The notes below the pieces were generated by a model. It saw only the letters and a list, made by a program, of their open reading frames with translations. It ran no database searches and was not told the DNA's origin. Made by a program: the position numbers and the translations under genes. Positions 61,755 to 64,000 of a stretch of 64,000 bases of DNA are shown piece by piece. Source of the DNA: Paramecium octaurelia (lineage: Eukaryota; Ciliophora; Oligohymenophorea; Peniculida; Parameciidae); NCBI GenBank assembly GCA_905182995.1, contig CAJJDP010000156.1, forward strand, positions 124,001-188,000. The letters run 5' to 3'. The stretch's first letter is position 1; each line of letters starts with the position of its first letter.

Positions 61755-61769
61755 AGATAAAATTTTCAT
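60256..61769 (-). CDS. surface antigen, second copy of the 5' part, with true start
   Basis: Same sequence as 58756-60254 but extending past the gap to the start codon at 61769. The N-terminus MKILSFTCLIFLSFTYQVKY is a good signal peptide; the mature part starts with ENKCSDCSQLKSQRDCE, typical of the antigen family. It is cut at its 3' side by the N at 60255. It should be merged with 52695-60254 as one gene. Confidence 0.85.
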
Positions 61770-62460
61770 CTACATAATTATAATAAACAATAGATTATCA
61801 TGTTTGTTCAAATAGAATATAATATCTTTTTATCCCAATACATTTAATAATTAATTAAGTTGATTTTCAAATTATATATTTTTATGATATTAACATATAT
61901 TTGAGAATGTGTTCATAATACTTAGATTATTGCACTTATATATTCACATGTTATCATGAAAGACCTAATCATACCATATAGCATACATTATTAATTAGGT
62001 CATTTACTAAATCCTGCGACAACGTTAACAAATTGAGAATAAATTTATTGCTAATTAAATGGGTATTATTATAATTTAAATTCTTTTGACTGTTTACCTT
62101 TAAAGGATCATATAAAAAAGAATTCATATCTAGAATATAAGCTTTTGAAATTATTTTAATAATCAAATTCTAATATATATTTCTTTGTTTATTTAATTGA
62201 TTGGCAAGATTTATTTTTAGTCCATAATTTTTATTGAAATATTAACTGTAGTATCTTTAAAGTTTGTTGATCTTACATGTATTAATGTAATTTTGAAATT
62301 GTTATAAAAACTTCCTTTTAGATTTTCAATATTAAAATGAATGATGGAGTAGAATTATCTTGAACCTGAAATAACTAGGAATGCCAATGTAATTATAATA
62401 ATAGTTTATTATTTCAGATTTGTATTTGCAAATAAATTGAAATCATAAATGAATAATATA
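60934..62460. repeat. overlapping contig end, copy 1 (1,527 bp) at the third gap
   Basis: Repeated at 62462-63988 (offset 1,528) across the N at 62461. Part of the same locus is thus present three times. Confidence 0.85.
61770..62460. promoter_or_regulatory. upstream region of the surface antigen gene
   Basis: About 690 bp, very AT-rich, without a supported gene. It directly precedes the antigen start codon, so it should carry the antigen promoter. No specific element could be identified by eye. It is repeated at 63298-63988. Confidence 0.4.
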
Positions 62461-62461
62461 N

Positions 62462-63297
62462 TTATCACCAAAATAGGTTGAACATAATGGTTTTGATGTT
62501 GCAAAAATACAACCCTTTCCTGTTGTGATACATCCTATTTAATAGATCTAACAGTCATTATCAGTAGATAATGATTTGGGAGCATTTGTACATTATTTAG
62601 CTATGCATTTAGTGTTACCAGCTGCCAATTCACAATATCCATCCGAACCAATCAAAAAGTAACAAGCAGCACCTTTTTCTGTGTAAGTAGAACATGCAGG
62701 TTTTGGAGCATTAACGCAACCTTAACCATTGGTAACGCAACCAGCTAACCAGCTTGAACATTTTTCATCTGTATTTAAGGTAGCATTTGCTTCTACACAC
62801 GTATAATCTCTGCAATTTCCAGCAGTTGTATCCCATTTACATTTCAAGATTCCTGAGATACTTGGAGTAGATTCACATTATTATAATGTGTAAGCCTTAC
62901 ACACTTTAGTTTCGATACATGCATTTCCATCACTAACACAAAAATTGGATATAGCCTAGCAGTCTGTTGTTGTAGTTTTAACATATGCTTGGCATCCTGT
63001 AAAATGTGTGCATTTTGAGTCAACATAAGCACATCCTAATGTTTTAGCACAGTTTATTTCTGGCTTATCTACAAGCTCACAATATGGCGTGTATTTTTAG
63101 TTTACTTTATTTACAAGTTAGCATTTTGCTGCTGTACTTCCTTAAGCAATTATCCACTCACAATTTCCATTTATACTTTATTATTATTCGCAATCTCTTT
63201 GTGATTTCAGCTAACTGCAATCACTGCATTTATTTTCATATTTCACTTAATAAGTAAAACTCAAGAATATTAAGCATGTAAAAGATAAAATTTTCAT
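62462..63297 (-). CDS. surface antigen, third copy of the 5' end
   Basis: Same N-terminal coding sequence (start codon at 63297) as in 60934-61769, cut at the N at 62461. Almost certainly the same gene again. Confidence 0.75.
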
Positions 63298-63988
63298 CTA
63301 CATAATTATAATAAACAATAGATTATCATGTTTGTTCAAATAGAATATAATATCTTTTTATCCCAATACATTTAATAATTAATTAAGTTGATTTTCAAAT
63401 TATATATTTTTATGATATTAACATATATTTGAGAATGTGTTCATAATACTTAGATTATTGCACTTATATATTCACATGTTATCATGAAAGACCTAATCAT
63501 ACCATATAGCATACATTATTAATTAGGTCATTTACTAAATCCTGCGACAACGTTAACAAATTGAGAATAAATTTATTGCTAATTAAATGGGTATTATTAT
63601 AATTTAAATTCTTTTGACTGTTTACCTTTAAAGGATCATATAAAAAAGAATTCATATCTAGAATATAAGCTTTTGAAATTATTTTAATAATCAAATTCTA
63701 ATATATATTTCTTTGTTTATTTAATTGATTGGCAAGATTTATTTTTAGTCCATAATTTTTATTGAAATATTAACTGTAGTATCTTTAAAGTTTGTTGATC
63801 TTACATGTATTAATGTAATTTTGAAATTGTTATAAAAACTTCCTTTTAGATTTTCAATATTAAAATGAATGATGGAGTAGAATTATCTTGAACCTGAAAT
63901 AACTAGGAATGCCAATGTAATTATAATAATAGTTTATTATTTCAGATTTGTATTTGCAAATAAATTGAAATCATAAATGAATAATATA
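62462..63988. repeat. overlapping contig, copy 2 of 60934-62460
   Basis: Identical by eye; ends at 63988, after which 12 new bases follow to the window end. Confidence 0.85.
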
Positions 63989-64000
63989 TGTTCAAGGCAT

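Noticed and set aside
42681-63988. True tandem duplications of the antigen 5' end and of the 41.3-kb block
   Set aside because: Each copy abuts a single N and shows no visible difference from its partner, which fits unmerged contig overlaps better than biology.
1-64000. tRNA, rRNA, CRISPR arrays, bacterial promoters or telomeric repeats
   Set aside because: None was recognised by eye on either strand; telomeric C4A2/C3A3-type repeats are absent.

Overview
The window reads as somatic (macronuclear) DNA of a Paramecium-type ciliate. It is AT-rich and densely packed with genes. Long proteins appear only when TAA and TAG are read as glutamine and TGA is the sole stop. Nearly every gene is cut by GT...AG introns of 18-33 nt. 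The right end holds a giant cysteine-periodic immobilization (surface) antigen gene, a Paramecium hallmark. All calls use genetic code 6 with introns placed by hand. For almost every gene, the coding length after intron removal is an exact multiple of three.

Positions 1-40,060 are a compact gene-rich arm. Genes lie on both strands with gaps of tens of bases. Recognisable products are a CHAP amidase (cut by the left edge), a Vti1-type SNARE, a Polo-like kinase with two polo boxes, a PIH1-domain dynein-assembly factor, two tandem paralogous kinases with a shared N-terminal domain, a Polo-related pseudokinase, a peroxisomal 2,4-dienoyl-CoA reductase, nucleosome assembly protein NAP1, a SAXO-like axonemal protein, a CAMK-like kinase, HSBP1, a MORN-repeat protein and gamma-tubulin complex protein GCP3. 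Large coiled-coil or helical proteins of unknown function lie between them. Taken together the arm leans towards cilium, microtubule and cell-cycle functions.

Positions 40,060-52,690 are gene-poor and very AT-rich. They hold a few small uncertain genes, a 5'-truncated surface-antigen relic, a decayed LINE-type retrotransposon (endonuclease and reverse-transcriptase motifs on the minus strand) and a small tandem repeat. Positions 52,695-63,300 are the surface antigen gene (about 2,524 residues when reconstructed) and its upstream region. This layout fits a subtelomeric region, but no telomeric repeat is present.

Three single N bases (42,680; 60,255; 62,461) each join contigs that repeat about 1.4-1.5 kb of identical sequence. 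These look like unmerged contig overlaps rather than real tandem duplications, so the second and third copies of features there should not be counted.

The most unusual signal is three short TA-bounded insertions (26, 28 and 46 bp) that break otherwise good reading frames. Their removal restores the frames exactly. Sizes and ends match internal eliminated sequences (IESs), which suggests unexcised germline DNA in this assembly.
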